64,000 nt of DNA from Tribonema minus (taxonomy: Eukaryota; Sar; Xanthophyceae; Tribonematales; Tribonemataceae): assembly GCA_017506865.1 (NCBI GenBank), contig JAFCMP010000002.1, positions 744,001 through 808,000 on the forward strand, in the 5' to 3' direction. Below the pieces are notes generated by a model. That model searched no databases. It was not told where the DNA came from and saw only the letters and a list, made by a program, of their open reading frames with translations. How positions within the stretch are numbered: position 1 is the first letter of the stretch; each line of letters starts with the position of its first letter. A program made the position numbers and the translations under genes. Below are positions 13,001 to 23,200 of this stretch, in pieces.

Positions 13001-15283
13001 TGAGCTGCTGCGTGGCGAACAGGATGCCCGACGGCCCGCCGCCCACCACCGCCACCTTGATGTCGGCCTTGTTGGCGTACTGCGTGGTGAACACGGGGTG
13101 ACTCTTCTCGAGACGGTCCATGACCATCTTGCCGTAGAGGTAGCAGTGGAGCACGGACTCGAAGCACGTGAAGGACGCCACGTACGCCGTGTTGCTCTCG
13201 CCCTGCGCTTGCGGTGCGCGCGCGGTGGTGAGTCACTGTTGAAGTATGCATTTGCGGCGAGTCACTGTTGAAGTGCGCAATGCGGGCACGGGGTGCGCAT
13301 CGCCGCAAGCCGCTGTCGCCCGCTGCGATGAGGTTTGCCTACGCGCTCTGGTCAGACACTGTTGAAGTACGCACGATTGGAGAGTCGCTGTTGAGGTGGG
13401 TGATGCGAGGCGAGGCACGCAGCGTTGCACTTTGCTCTCTGAGGCGGCATTTGCACGCGAGCACTGCGATCCCAGTACAATTCGAAGAGCGAAACGGCTT
13501 TGCCGCAAGTGTAGGGGGAACGCAAACTCGTCGCCTTGCAATTGCAGCCGTCGCGTGCGCTTCTGACGTATGGCCAGATGACTGTTGCATGCAGCGCGCA
13601 GTTGCTTTCTGTTACAGCAGCACTCAGTTGAGCGTTGCTGCGCGTCGCCGCGGTGCACTCAAACACGATCCAATCATACAAGTGTACGCATCCATGAACT
13701 TCTGCGCAATGTGCTGCTCCACTTCACGTGCACATACACGCACACATACCACATACGTACAAAACCAAAGTGCTCGCCTGTCTTCCTTGCATACACATGC
13801 AATTTCATACACGTGCAATTTCTCGAAGTGTTACTGTTGTACCTGTGCCTCCAGGACCTTCCAGATGATGCCATTGTCGAGATCTTCGTACTCAAAGTGC
13901 GGAAAGTAGTCCTCCACGAGCTGCTGCTTGCGGTGCAGCTGTACTTTGTTGTCGGCCGCTGTCTTTGTCGCGACTTGAAAGTCCACCCACTCGAGCTTCT
14001 CCGGAGACTCCTTGTACAGGTCTGCCAACACGCAACGTGAAGGAGATAGAGTCACACAGTTGTTGCAAGACGGTCACACAGTTCTTTGCCAGCTGATTCG
14101 GAGCATTACTTGCATCCAGCAGTAATTGCCAGAATGGTGCAAACTCAACCTGGCACCGATTGGTGGCTGTGACTGAAGTCCCAGAGTGCCAGTGGCTGCT
14201 ACGTCTAGCATTCCAAAGTCTCTGAGTCAATGGGAGGGTGGCAGCATTGATTCGACTTCAGGTTGCTTTAGCTGTTGACCTCACTGCTTGGATGGATGGC
14301 CCTCAGGCTGGCTGGCATAGTTGACCTTCCTCAGTGTCTGCTTCAAGTTGAGCTGAGCGTCGACTGACACAGATCCGAACAGCCATTCAGGCATCTCCAC
14401 GGTAGGAAACAGACCGTGCTTCGCTCACGAATACCCTGCAGAAATAGTATCTGTTGCGTGCGAAATGTACGTGCGTTCGCAGCCGACTCACCCTTATGGA
14501 ACGTGTCGTTGAGCCTGCGGGTGATGTCGTCCGGGTCGCCATTCAACAGGGATCCGTAGTGGTACTGGTAGCAGGTGATGAGGGTCTTGTTGCCGCTGTT
14601 GCCGGGGGCTTCGTTCTTCTTGCTCTCGGGCCAGTCCCTGCAGTGAGCCCTTGCCTGAAAATCCGGTGCGCAAGTGCAGAGAGCATAGCGAGGCGCAGAC
14701 AATGACAATGTGTGTCGGTTCAGGCTCACCTGTGTCTGATCCAGCATCTATCTACAGCAGCAGTGCTGCACGTGATGGCATGGCAACAGATCACAGCACT
14801 GTACGTTATGCGTGCTCCATAGGCTCGTCGCAGCAGCGCAAGACAGCGACGAGCAACATCGTGTTCCCCAAAAGATACAGTGTGCATGCGCAGCAGCAGG
14901 CACGTGCATTCATGTTGCGCTGCGAAGCTGTGTCACCAGCTCAAAAAACAGCATGCCATAGGCCGTCGTAGAGGGCATCTGATGGCACGTACCTCGTCTC
15001 TGAATATGAACATGTGCGACTCTGCCTGTGCGTTGTCGGGATTCTTGAGATTGGCAGGGCAGAAGCGGGAGGCAAAGGGGGCGCCGCGCTCGCGCTCCAC
15101 CTCGAACAGGGAGGTGCTGAAGATGTTGGAGGTCAGCTTGCCCATCACCTCCTTCTCGTTGGCAGTGCGGCCAGTCATGCGGATGGCTCGAGGATCGCAG
15201 GCCACCACGAGGAAATCAAAGGTATCCGTCTTGGTGACGCCATTCTCCTCCCAGGAGAGCTTGACTGGCTTGGCCGCGGTCAT
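6884..15283 (-). CDS. FAD-dependent amine-oxidase-like oxidoreductase with circularly permuted order of its halves
   Basis: Nine exons on the minus strand: 15283-14993, 14637-14492, 14021-13843, 13202-12992, 12346-12177, 11132-10829, 9972-9740, 8415-8257 and 7147-6884 (stop). All junctions after exon 2 join in phase. The exon 1 to 2 junction does not, so a small exon may be missed. The family is recognised from the Rossmann motif VAVVGGGPSG, the LLEARGNLGGKTRTV second strand, and the C-terminal NTAYVASFTCFESV signature of flavin amine oxidases. Oddly, exon 1 starts with the middle of the fold (VKLSWEENG, then FDFLVVACDP). The usual C-terminus in exon 4 runs straight on into the Rossmann N-terminus. 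The last exon ends just where exon 1 should follow. It may instead be two truncated neighbouring genes fused. Substrate is unknown. The first ATG (15283) is chosen because it directly precedes the homologous segment. Confidence 0.85.
7080..7790 (-). repeat. Exon-edge array: acceptor-side copies for the last exon of the FAD gene, mixed with TTAGGG repeats
   Basis: The 5' edge of the last exon (coding LYGVYAMERGWQEF, acceptor TTACAG at 7148-7150) is repeated upstream in the intron near 7256-7311, 7410-7466 and 7626-7681, with a short scrap near 7775. Between copies lie TTAGGG and GGGTAGG variants; the first two units are near-identical with a period of about 163 bases. Confidence 0.93.
8035..8315 (-). 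repeat. Copy of the 3' edge and donor of FAD-gene exon 8
   Basis: The true exon ends at 8257 (coding ITAIDPDQK, then GTTAGT). A second, decayed edge lies downstream at about 8038-8100, with the same CTTCTGGTCGGG donor side and the AKWLF coding stretch. Confidence 0.85.
8365..9065 (-). repeat. Exon-edge array: about six acceptor-side copies of FAD-gene exon 8
   Basis: The phrase GACGTGCTCCAGGTCGCAGT (plus strand) marks the exon start GYCDLEHVSAYY at 8415. Decayed copies recur near 8470-8505, 8570-8605, 8685-8722, 8810-8840, 8905-8950 and 9030-9060, each followed by a CCTGYG acceptor and a GGCAGC-type tract with an AGTTAC or CGTTAC tail. Confidence 0.92.
9640..10100 (-). repeat. Edge copies flanking FAD-gene exon 7
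   Basis: The true exon is 9740-9972. Its donor edge (CCTGCACGGAGTAG on the plus strand) recurs at about 9655-9672. Its acceptor edge (GGCGGTGAGTTCGCCTGT) recurs at about 10078-10096. A run of about nine CAG/GCA triplets lies at 9981-10013 and shorter ones at 10098 and 10202. Confidence 0.85.
10330..10900 (-). repeat. Exon-edge array: donor-side copies of FAD-gene exon 6
   Basis: The exon 6 end (coding GAVKAKFKKWWRDFK, donor at 10829) is repeated downstream at about 10655-10735 and 10487-10570, with a weaker copy near 10335-10385. Each keeps the CACCGCGCGGC donor block and the TTCTTGAACTTGGCCTT segment. Confidence 0.92.
11825..12240 (-). repeat. Exon-edge array: donor-side copies of FAD-gene exon 5
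   Basis: The exon 5 end (coding LSTDYQPLRELMLKYQ, donor at 12177) has further copies near 12080-12175, 12010-12070, 11920-11990 and 11825-11855. GTCAGTGCTCAGGCAG and CACCAACTTCACCT are the conserved plus-strand phrases. The copy near 11770-11990 keeps a longer open frame and could be an alternative exon. Confidence 0.85.
12270..12745 (-). repeat. Exon-edge array: acceptor-side copies of FAD-gene exon 5
   Basis: The exon start (coding YTNVKLLEARGNLGGKTRTV, acceptor at 12347-12349) is repeated upstream at about 12422-12490, 12562-12625 and 12700-12742. The copies retain most of the GGKTRTV coding motif and the TGTAGCCTGC acceptor. Confidence 0.92.
12992..13202 (-). CDS. Fusion exon joining C-terminus to Rossmann N-terminus of the FAD enzyme
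   Basis: This uninterrupted exon reads GESNTAYVASFTCFESV, then YGKMVMDRL (usual end of the flavin domain), a linker of about 20 residues, then ADIKVAVVGGGPSGILFA (usual start, dinucleotide-binding GxGxxG) and LIARG before the donor. It follows acceptor AAGCGCAG and joins in phase with the upstream exon ending VLEAQ, giving the Q-G pair typical of the family. It is the key piece of evidence for permutation or fusion. Confidence 0.9.
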
Positions 15284-15289
15284 GGTGCT

Positions 15290-17050
15290 GGATCGCGAGG
15301 GATGCCACTGCCTCGCAACTGTTATCTCGCGTTGTGTCACTGTTTTGTGGCCTGTTGCAACTCAATTTGCAAAAAAAGAAGGTCCGAGGATGAGAAATTT
15401 CTGCTCACCAGCGTGTGTGTAGCTCTTGAAGAGATGGCGGTGAAGAGATGGTGGTGGCGTAATTATCCAGTCAAAGTGGCAAGGCAAGCCTTTTGCTTAC
15501 AGCTGGCTGCCTGCTCTGGCTGTGTTCCGTCAGCAGCATTACGCCGCAAGTTACGCTTTTCGCCGAGCCAGTTGTTGAAGTGCCGCAAGAAGATCGCTGT
15601 AGTGTAGATGAGCGCTGTTACGGGCTTTCTCTTTGAGCTTCCTCATCAAAAAGCTCTGATCGGATGTATCATATTCAAAGACGCACAAGAGCCATCGTCA
15701 TGTGAGATCTTCCACGTAGTACTACAAACTTCAAGCTTAAACAACCGCCGAAGGTGCTCGTGTATCTGTGCCATGGCGGCATGGAAGTTTAACCTCACAG
15801 TGTCAGTGAAGTTGAGAATTGTCAATTGACTCGTCAAATGCCATCTATGCACAATCGGAATGACGGCCGCACTCAAAAGTTTATCTTGCAGGGAGCAAAC
15901 CTAAGACTTGCAGATATAGCACACGGCTCGAAGGCAAGCCCCCCTGACTCAGAATCTGAGAGTGCAAATTTGTAGTCATTACACCCAGACTCATCCACTG
16001 GCAGGTGTGGCTCACTGCAAGTGCGGTGCACTTGTTGCTGATGCTCTCACTGCTCCCGTGTGCAGGCAGAGACATCCTGTACTGTACGTCACGTAACAGT
16101 ATCGCACTGTACAGTTAGAGTCAAGAATTCGAATTCTCAAGCTATTTACAGTGGCGTCCTGCACTGCCAGTGACCCTGCCCATAGTATCCCTGACCCTAG
16201 CCGCTGCACTACGTTGAGCTTGAGGTTCCCAGTGGCTAGCCGTGTCAGCGCCCCTTCTCTGTAATCTGCACCAACACACAACAGACAGCACACATACGTC
16301 ACGCAGATGCACCAGGTGAGTAGTTTTCTGTTGCAATGTAGCTGCTGCTCACTGACAGCCTGTTGCTCCACACCGTCGGAGGTAATACGCATCATCGTGG
16401 CCAATGCTGCTAGAAGCGAATGTATAGTGTTGCGGTGTGTACCGCCAAGTGTAACTGCCGTAACCGTCAAACGTGCAAAGGGCAACAGAGGCATGTGACT
16501 GCCATATGCTCCAACACTTTTAAATTACTTCTATGAGCATGGCGAGTTCTGGTTGTAACAGCAAACATGTATACTTCAAAGTTGAAGATACTCCAGTAGT
16601 ACTGTACTGGTGGTCGCCTCTGTTTGTGCTTCTTGGGAGTTGAAAGGTATTTTGTGTGTGTGCACTGATTGGAGACGCAGCTTGTAACATGCAAATAATC
16701 AAAAGACAAGGATCGGTCAATTGGTTGTCAACCAAATTGATTGCTGCAAATTTCAAATCCAGCGTCAAGCGCTTTTTGTGTCAAGCTCGTGATATGCAGC
16801 GGTAACTGTTGTCAGAAAGCACTGCAGGAAACATTCTAGTCCATGCAGCAGCAGCAGCCCTGCTCACTTGGGACCGCAAACGCGCGATTGCTGACGCTTT
16901 GCTGAGCACATCTTTCAATGCATGCACACTCCATGTTGTGACCACCATTGGTGATTGCAACTGAAGTGGATACGTAGTGACCACAAGCCGCGTGCCTCTG
17001 TGCCATGCCTTTCTTGCTGAGCAGTGGACTCAAAGGCTTTCAAGCAATTG
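15290..17050. other. Region between eIF2D 3' end and FAD-gene start, no gene recognised
   Basis: It should hold the eIF2D 3' flank and the FAD-gene promoter, both for minus-strand transcription. No open frame here resembles the missing N-terminal half of the FAD enzyme; that absence supports the permuted or fused arrangement. Short TTGAAGT-type words recur. Confidence 0.55.
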
Positions 17051-17051
17051 C

Positions 17052-20000
17052 TCAAAGGCTTGCTCGTACCTTGACAGTGTCGACTTTCTTCTCCAGCAAG
17101 AAGGCCTTGATCTGGTCCGCGTACTTGCCCTGTAACTGCAGACTCCACAGGGCCTGCGCATCATATTGGATGTCATGAACGCAAGTTAGCATTATTAGCG
17201 TTAATCAGCGCACGGCTCACGAGGTGCACTCTCATGTCAACCAAAAAGAGACTCTGAGTATGCACAGTGATACCTTGTGATTGTACAAGAACGCTTCCTG
17301 TTCTTCAATTTTCAGAACATCTAAAGTGAAACGAGGGCCCTGCAGCTGCTGATCAGTGGTCAGGGTCGCGCGAGCTTCAGATAGTAGAACATGAATGCAT
17401 CGACAGAAGCTGCGTGCCCGTAAACATGGCTGAGCATGTAACAGGGCACAAAAGCTTGACACAACGTGGAATCATGGTCAGCTTGCGAATGACGTGCACT
17501 GCCAGTCTACACTCCAAAGATTTCCCCTTATGACGGATAGGTAGGCACAATGTGCCTCCACTCGAAGTAGAACCGAGCTTCATACCAGACAAGTAGTATC
17601 AAATATTACTTGACGTCCTAAAGTAGTATCTTGCGCATGTTGACTAGGCTTGACACCAACTGGGCTATTTTGCGCCCCCAGCAAGAACTAATGATATAGT
17701 CCTTGAAGTAAAAACATTAGCTTCAAAGCAACTTCAAGTCTTTGACGCTACTCAACGTCGTGCTGTACCTTGCGGTTGCTGCCAGCTTCGCTGCCTTGAC
17801 GCAAGCCCACGCACCTGGCACTACTTGAAGTAGTACCATGAGCCCACTTGAAGTACCCAAAATTTACTGAAGCAGTTACTGTACCTTGCAGTTGGTGCCA
17901 GCTTCACTGCCTTGTCGCAGGCCCGCGCACCTGGCACTACTTGAAGTAGTGACCTAACCCTACTTGAAGTAAATGACGCTAAACCTACTGAAGTAGTACC
18001 TTGCGGTTGCTGCCAGCTTCGCTAACCCTGATTGAAGAACCCTAAACCTACTTGAAGTAGTACCTTGCGGGTGCTGCCAGCTTCGCTCACCCTAATTGAA
18101 GTACCCTAAACCTACTGATGTAGTACCTTGCGGTTGCTGCCAGCTTCGCTGCCTTGTCGCGGGCCCACGCTCGCACTCGTGCTAAAGCGGCGCCGCAGCT
18201 CTTTCGCAAGCTCCCCAAGGCTCTCCTGCGCGCATCAGCAGCATGTGGAATTGAAATTGTCGCTCAGCTAGGGTTAGCACTGTGGATTAGGGTTCGTGCT
18301 GAAGCGGCATCACAGCGCTTTTGCAAGCTCCCCGAGACTCTCCTGCGCGCATCAGCAGCAGGTGGGGTTAGGGTCAACTAGTACTTCAAGAAGTTGGTAG
18401 TACTGCAGGGGGTTGAAACGAGGGGTACTCCTGCATAAGGCAGGAACTCTGTTCAGTTGAAAGCGAGAGTTTTGCTCAGCTAGTGTTAGCAAGCAAGGGA
18501 GGGGCATCGCTCAGTCAGGGTTAATCGCGCAGCTAGGGCTAGCACTAGGGTTGCTTTTGCTAAGCGGAGCCGCAGCTCTTTTGCAAGCTCCCCCAGGCTC
18601 TCCTGCGCGCATCAGGGGCATGCAGGGTTGTGATCAACTACTGTACACTAGGGGGTTCAAACTAGAGATACGCCGTCGTGAGGCTGGGGGGCATCGCTCA
18701 GTTGAGATTAAAAATTGTTGCTCAGGTAGGGTTGGCATTTGTGTTAGGGTTCGTGCTGAAGCGGCGCCGCAGCTCTTTTTGCAAGCTCCTCGAGGCTCTC
18801 CTGCGCGCATCAGCAGCATGTGGGGTTGTGGTCGACTAGTAGTACTGTAGGGGGGTCAAACTAGGGGTGTGCCGGCGTGGGGGGCGGGGGCATTGCTCAG
18901 TTGAAATCAACATGGTTGCTAAGGGTTAGCATTTCGGCGTGTGAGAGTCGTGAGCAGCCATGCATATATACCCTCCTTGGGTTTGTGATTCGTGCTGAAG
19001 CGTTGCCGCAGCTCTTTCTTAAGCTCCCCACGACTCTCCTGCGCGCATCAGCAGCATGTGGGGTGTGATCAACTCCTGTAGGGGTTCAAACTAGGGGTAC
19101 GCCGTCGTGAGGCTGGAGGGCATTGCTCGATTGACAGTGAATTTATTTTTCAGCTAGGGTTAGTATTTGAGTTATGTAGGGTTTGTACTGAAGCGGCGCC
19201 GCAGCTCTTTTCGCAAGCCCCCGAGGCTCTTCTGCACACATAAGCAGTATGGGGCGGGGAGTTGGTCAGCTAGGGGGTTGAAACTAGCGGTACAGCGGGG
19301 CGGGGGGAGGGGGAGGGGGGGGGCATCCCTCAGAGGGAATTCGGGATTCATGCTCAGCTAGGTCAACTTAGGGCCGAGGCTTGTGTTGCTGAGGCGGCAT
19401 TGCAGCTCTTTAGCCAGTTCCCCAACGAAGCTCGACGCTTCTGCACTTCCGGGCACATCCACGCATACATACATACATACATACCTTGGTGTAGCCCCAC
19501 GAGTCCAGGTTGTCCACGACCGTCACGTTCTTCCCGCGCACCTTGCGCACCGCGACCAGCACCACCCCCCCCCTCTTTGCCGCCACCCCCCTTTTCCCCC
19601 CATCCCCCTCCCCCTCCCCCCCCTCCCCCCCCCCCTCCGCCACCTCCTCGAACGGCGGCAGCAGCGCAAAGTCCACCGCCGCAATCTCGACGACGCCCGG
19701 ACGCGGCTCGCGCAGCGTCACCGCCCCCGCCGGCAGGTCCGACAGGAACGCCGCCGCGCGCCGCCACCGCGTCGCCTTCACGCCGCCGTCCGCGCCGCCG
19801 CCGCTGGTGCTGCTGCTGAGCGCCGCCGCGTGCGCAAAGACCGCGTTGGCGAGCGCCGGCGGCGGCGCGCGCCGCAGCGCCGTGAAGACGGCGCGCGCGA
19901 AGAGCGCGTCGCGCGCCTCCTGCGCTGCCGCCGCCGCCGCTGCCGCCGCTGCCGCCGCTGCCGCCGCCGCCGCCGCTGCCGCCGCCGCTGCCGCTGCCTC

Positions 20001-20206
20001 CGCCGCTGCCTCCGTGTCGGCGTCGCGCGCTGCGGCGGCGGCGGCGGCGCCTTCCGCGTCTCCATCATCAGAGGCGGGTTCGTCAGCGGTGGTGGCATCG
20101 GCGGCGGCTGCGCTTGCAGTCGCGGCGGCGGCGGCGGCGCTGAGCGCGCTGAGTTGAACATCCGAGCCGTTGCGGTCCACCACCACCCACTCCGCTTCGT
20201 CATCGC

Positions 20207-20281
<75 letters not shown>

Positions 20282-23200
20282 TGTCATTCTCAACGCGTAC
20301 TTCCTCGGGTGTCGCCTCCTCCCAGCTGTCGAGCACTGGTGGGGGCTCAGAGCTGAGCGCTGCTTCCAGTTGCGCGAGTTCCGCCTCTGCTGCCGCCAGT
20401 TCGCCGCGCAGCTCCGTTTCTTTTTGCAGCTGGGGGGGGGGCGGAGGGGGGGGCGGGGGGTGGGGGGGCTTGAGTGCGTAGGGTTGAGATTGAGGTGTAG
20501 GTGGTGACATGCAGCAGTACCTACTTGCCCCCCGATGATCACTTGAACCACGGTTTCCTATACCTATCATACACATACTTACAGACAAACACTGCCCCCC
20601 CATGATCCCTTGGACCATGGTTTCCTACACCTATCTACACACTTGCTGGACAAACACATGCGTACGAGCGCGTGTGCGTCGCGTACAGGCGGCAAAGCCC
20701 CTCACATCGGCGGGGTGGACTGTAAAGAGAGCCTGCTCTGCACGCCTGTTCATGCATGTGTCAATCCGCGATCATGAGTTCACACCCATGAAATCATCGT
20801 AGCAAGGTACGGCTGTTGTCGTCATCGCAAAAGCTGGGGCTGCGTCTGATCAAACTGAAGAGCGCTTGAAGTGTGGTGTGAGGGTGCAAGGCTGAAGTTT
20901 TGGGGGTCGCTGGCTTAAAACTTCACCTTGGCCTGTTGATCTTCATTCATGGACGCTCCAGTGCTGGCCTTCGCACGCAGCTCCTCCACCTGGCAATATG
21001 TAGGTACGATGGGATGAAAACGCGGAGCACTGATGGCATGTAGCTAGCGTATGCACGTTTGAAGTGCAGAGCACAGCGGACGGCTGAGTATCATGTACAC
21101 CACTGATGACGAGACAGGCATGCGGAGCGCTGAGCAGAGTAGCACATGCAGGTAGGTAGGTATATGTGACACAGTAGGATCGAAATGCGGAGCACCGAGC
21201 AGGGCAGCACATGTATGTACAGTAGGTATGGTGCGAACGCAATGCGGAACACTGAGTAGGTCAATGCGTGTGAAGAAGGAACGTCCGCAAGTACAAGGAG
21301 CGTTCGGCAAATGGCGTTTCATAACCACCCACGCGTTTCTGAGCTACTGTAGTCCTGTTTGGTGCCAGTGGCCCAAGAGAATGGAGTAGGCAATCGAACG
21401 CACACGACAAGCAGTGCTCAAAAGGCGTGCATATATACTTTGGTACACAACGCAGGCGTGCAGCAGTCAGACGGTGCAAGGGCATGCTGCAGAGCGCATG
21501 ATACATACACTATGCACGTGCAGAAGAATTCTCATTCCCGTGCACCCAGTCCCAACTTCAACTTTAAAGTGCCAGTACCTTCTCAGTCCCCACTTGCGCA
21601 CCTGGTCCGAAACTCCAAATTCAAGTGTGCCAGTGCCTACCCAGTCCCAGCTTCAACCTCAGTGTGCCCACACACGTACCTGTCGCAGGAGCTTCTCGAC
21701 GCGCTTGCACCTGCGGATGAGGGCCTCGCGCCGCGCGTCGCGATCCGCAACAGCGCTCGCCGCTGCACGTTCCCGCTCCGCCTGCCGGATATACGCAGCG
21801 TCGGGGCGCAACATCAACATGCCGAAGCAGAGTGCGTTTTCCCACTGACCCTGCTTTACGAGTATGCAGCAGGAAAAAGATGGTGCACGTAGCACACACA
21901 ACATACTGTCCCTGACCTGCGTCCAGCAGTGGTGCGCGGGGCGTACTTCAACATGCTCTTGCAGTTCACAAAGTGCAAGTACGTATGCCTCTCATCGGCG
22001 CCGCGGCCTCCGCGTCTGTCGCGCCGCGCGCCGCGTTGCTGCGCCAGCGCGTCGACCGTGCCTGGCGGCGGCGCGAACCTCATTCTGCAAAAAGCTATTG
22101 TGGCATAAATACGTACTTCAAGTAGAAGTATCGAGTTTGAATATCGCACCTGCGCCACAGCCTCCGCCCTTGGCGCGATGCGCGCCGCATTGCTGCGACA
22201 GCGCGTGTTCCACAACGAGGCGGCGGTGCGCGTGCGCGGTGTGCTTCAACGCTATCTTGCAGTCGGCATAAGTTGAAATATGCATAGTGCCTCATCCGCG
22301 AAGCTGCCTCCGCATATGATGAAGCGCCGCGTACAGCAAAACTGCACAACAAGTGTCAAAGCTTGCATGACTTGATAGAAGGTTCCTCACCTGTGCCGCA
22401 GCCCCCGCCTCTGCCACGATGCGCGCTGCGCACTGCGCCAGCGCAATCGTCCGCGCCCGGCGGCGCGGAGGCATACTTCAACATAATGTTGAAGTTGACA
22501 TGAGCGTAGTGCCACATCTGCGTCGCTGCCTCAGCATACCACGTACCGCAAAACTGCACAACAATGTTGCAGCTCGCGGTGGTATCATGTACTGGTAGGC
22601 ATCGCACCTGGGCCGCCGCCTCCGCCTCCGCCGCGACGTGCGCCGCGTACTGCGCCAGCGCGTCGTCCGCGCCTCGCACCTCATAATGCGAAATGCTCTT
22701 TGTCGCATGAATGAGTACTTCAAGTAGAAGTCTTTTATACTAAAAAAATGAACATTTCACCTGTGCCGCAGCCTCCGCCTCCGCCGCGACGCGCGCCCGC
22801 GTACTGCGCCAGCGCGTCGTCCGCGCCTCGCACCTCATAATGCGAAATGCTCTTTGTCGCATGAATACGTACTTCAAGTAAATTTTTTTGTATATACTAA
22901 AGAAACGAACACTCACCTGTGCCGCAGCCTCCGCCTCCGCCGCGATGCGCGCCGCGTACTGCGCCAGCGCGTCGTCCGCGCCCGGCGGCGGCGGTGCGCG
23001 CGCAGTGTACTCCAACATAATCGAAGTTGACATATGCTGCGTTGCGAAGCACCTCATACTGCAAAACTGCATAACAAATGTCTTATTTAAAACAAAGCTT
23101 GCGTGTAATAGGTTATTCCTCACCTGTGCCGCAGCCTCTGCCTCCGCCGCGATGCGCGCCGCGTATTGCGCCAGCGCGTCGTCCGCGCCCGGCGGCGGCG

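Noticed and set aside
15646-15876. Short minus frame as a possible first exon of the FAD gene
   Set aside because: No flavin-domain similarity, and no phase-compatible donor could be tied to the 15287 acceptor-like AG.
19383-20507. 374-codon plus-strand frame rich in Arg/His/Pro
   Set aside because: It lies antisense to the eIF2D exon; both are open because of CCG repeats and only the minus frame shows domains.
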